Below are positions 13,309 to 13,335 of a stretch of DNA of 13,335 nucleotides, piece after piece. Numbering within the stretch: position 1 is the stretch's first letter; the number at the start of each line of letters is the position of its first letter. The position numbers were made by a program, and so were the translations under genes. The notes below the pieces were generated by a model, which had not been told where the DNA came from, made no database searches, and worked only from the letters and a program-made list of their open reading frames with translations. This stretch comes from JBOGGN01 sp050744165 (lineage in GTDB: Bacteria > Actinomycetota > Acidimicrobiia > Acidimicrobiales > Palsa-688): NCBI GenBank assembly GCA_050744165.1, contig JBOGGN010000194.1, positions 1 to 13,335 on the forward strand, read 5' to 3'.

Positions 13309-13328
13309 TGGACCGATTTTGGACCGAT
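13309..13328 (+). repeat. Short tandem direct repeat beside the tRNA remnant
   Basis: TGGACCGAT occurs at 13309-13317 and again at 13320-13328, an 11-bp spacing of about one helical turn. A related TTGGACAAAC lies at 13293-13302. Phased short repeats close to a tRNA 3' end are compatible with arm-type binding sites of a tyrosine integrase, but two copies are little evidence and the window ends here. Confidence 0.35.
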
Positions 13329-13335
13329 GCAGATC

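Noticed and set aside
1..13335. CRISPR array, insertion sequence or transposase
   Set aside because: No regularly spaced repeats, no terminal inverted repeats with a transposase frame, and no DDE or serine-recombinase motifs were seen on either strand.

Overview
The window is GC-rich with strongly GC-biased third codon positions, many GTG starts, 4-8 nt stop/start overlaps and a tRNA-like 3' end without an encoded CCA. Together these suggest a high-GC actinobacterium (inference; the lineage cannot be fixed from the sequence). There are two multi-gene blocks on the minus strand, one plus-strand gene between them, and a decayed, gene-poor right end.

Left block (1-3436). A tightly packed minus-strand operon reads, in transcription order: a 119-aa tautomerase-like protein (2486-2845), an AlkB-type 2OG-Fe(II) dioxygenase (1850-2482), a FAD-dependent DAO-family oxidoreductase with an unusual C-terminal extension (411-1853), and a radical SAM protein cut by the window edge just after the first cysteine of its cluster motif (1-414). 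A short nitroreductase (2897-3436, plus strand) diverges from it across about 50 bp. Four or five redox or isomerase enzymes packed this way look like a small biosynthetic or modification pathway whose substrate I cannot name.

Central block (3403-11813). Four large minus-strand genes form a second operon with 8-nt overlaps or an 18-nt gap. In transcription order they are: a 526-aa cysteine-rich protein of unknown family, a 574-aa mostly helical protein of unknown family, a 974-aa CHAT caspase-like protease fused to a SIR2-like domain, and a 725-aa nSTAND1-type NTPase with a C-terminal pentapeptide-repeat sheet. A STAND switch beside a protease and an NAD-binding-fold domain is typical of bacterial NTP-dependent conflict (anti-phage, abortive-infection-like) systems. 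The pairing with the two unrecognised proteins is the most interesting content here.

Right end (11814-13335). It holds the probable promoter of the central operon, a frameshifted remnant of a thiamine-diphosphate enzyme (11950 to about 12300), a plus-strand open frame of doubtful status (12347-12922), and a perfect 3' half of a tRNA-Val(CAC) at 13201-13247 followed by short direct repeats. The tRNA 3' half without a proper 5' half resembles the attachment-site scar of an integrated element. It supports, without proving, the view that the central operon lies on a genomic island.
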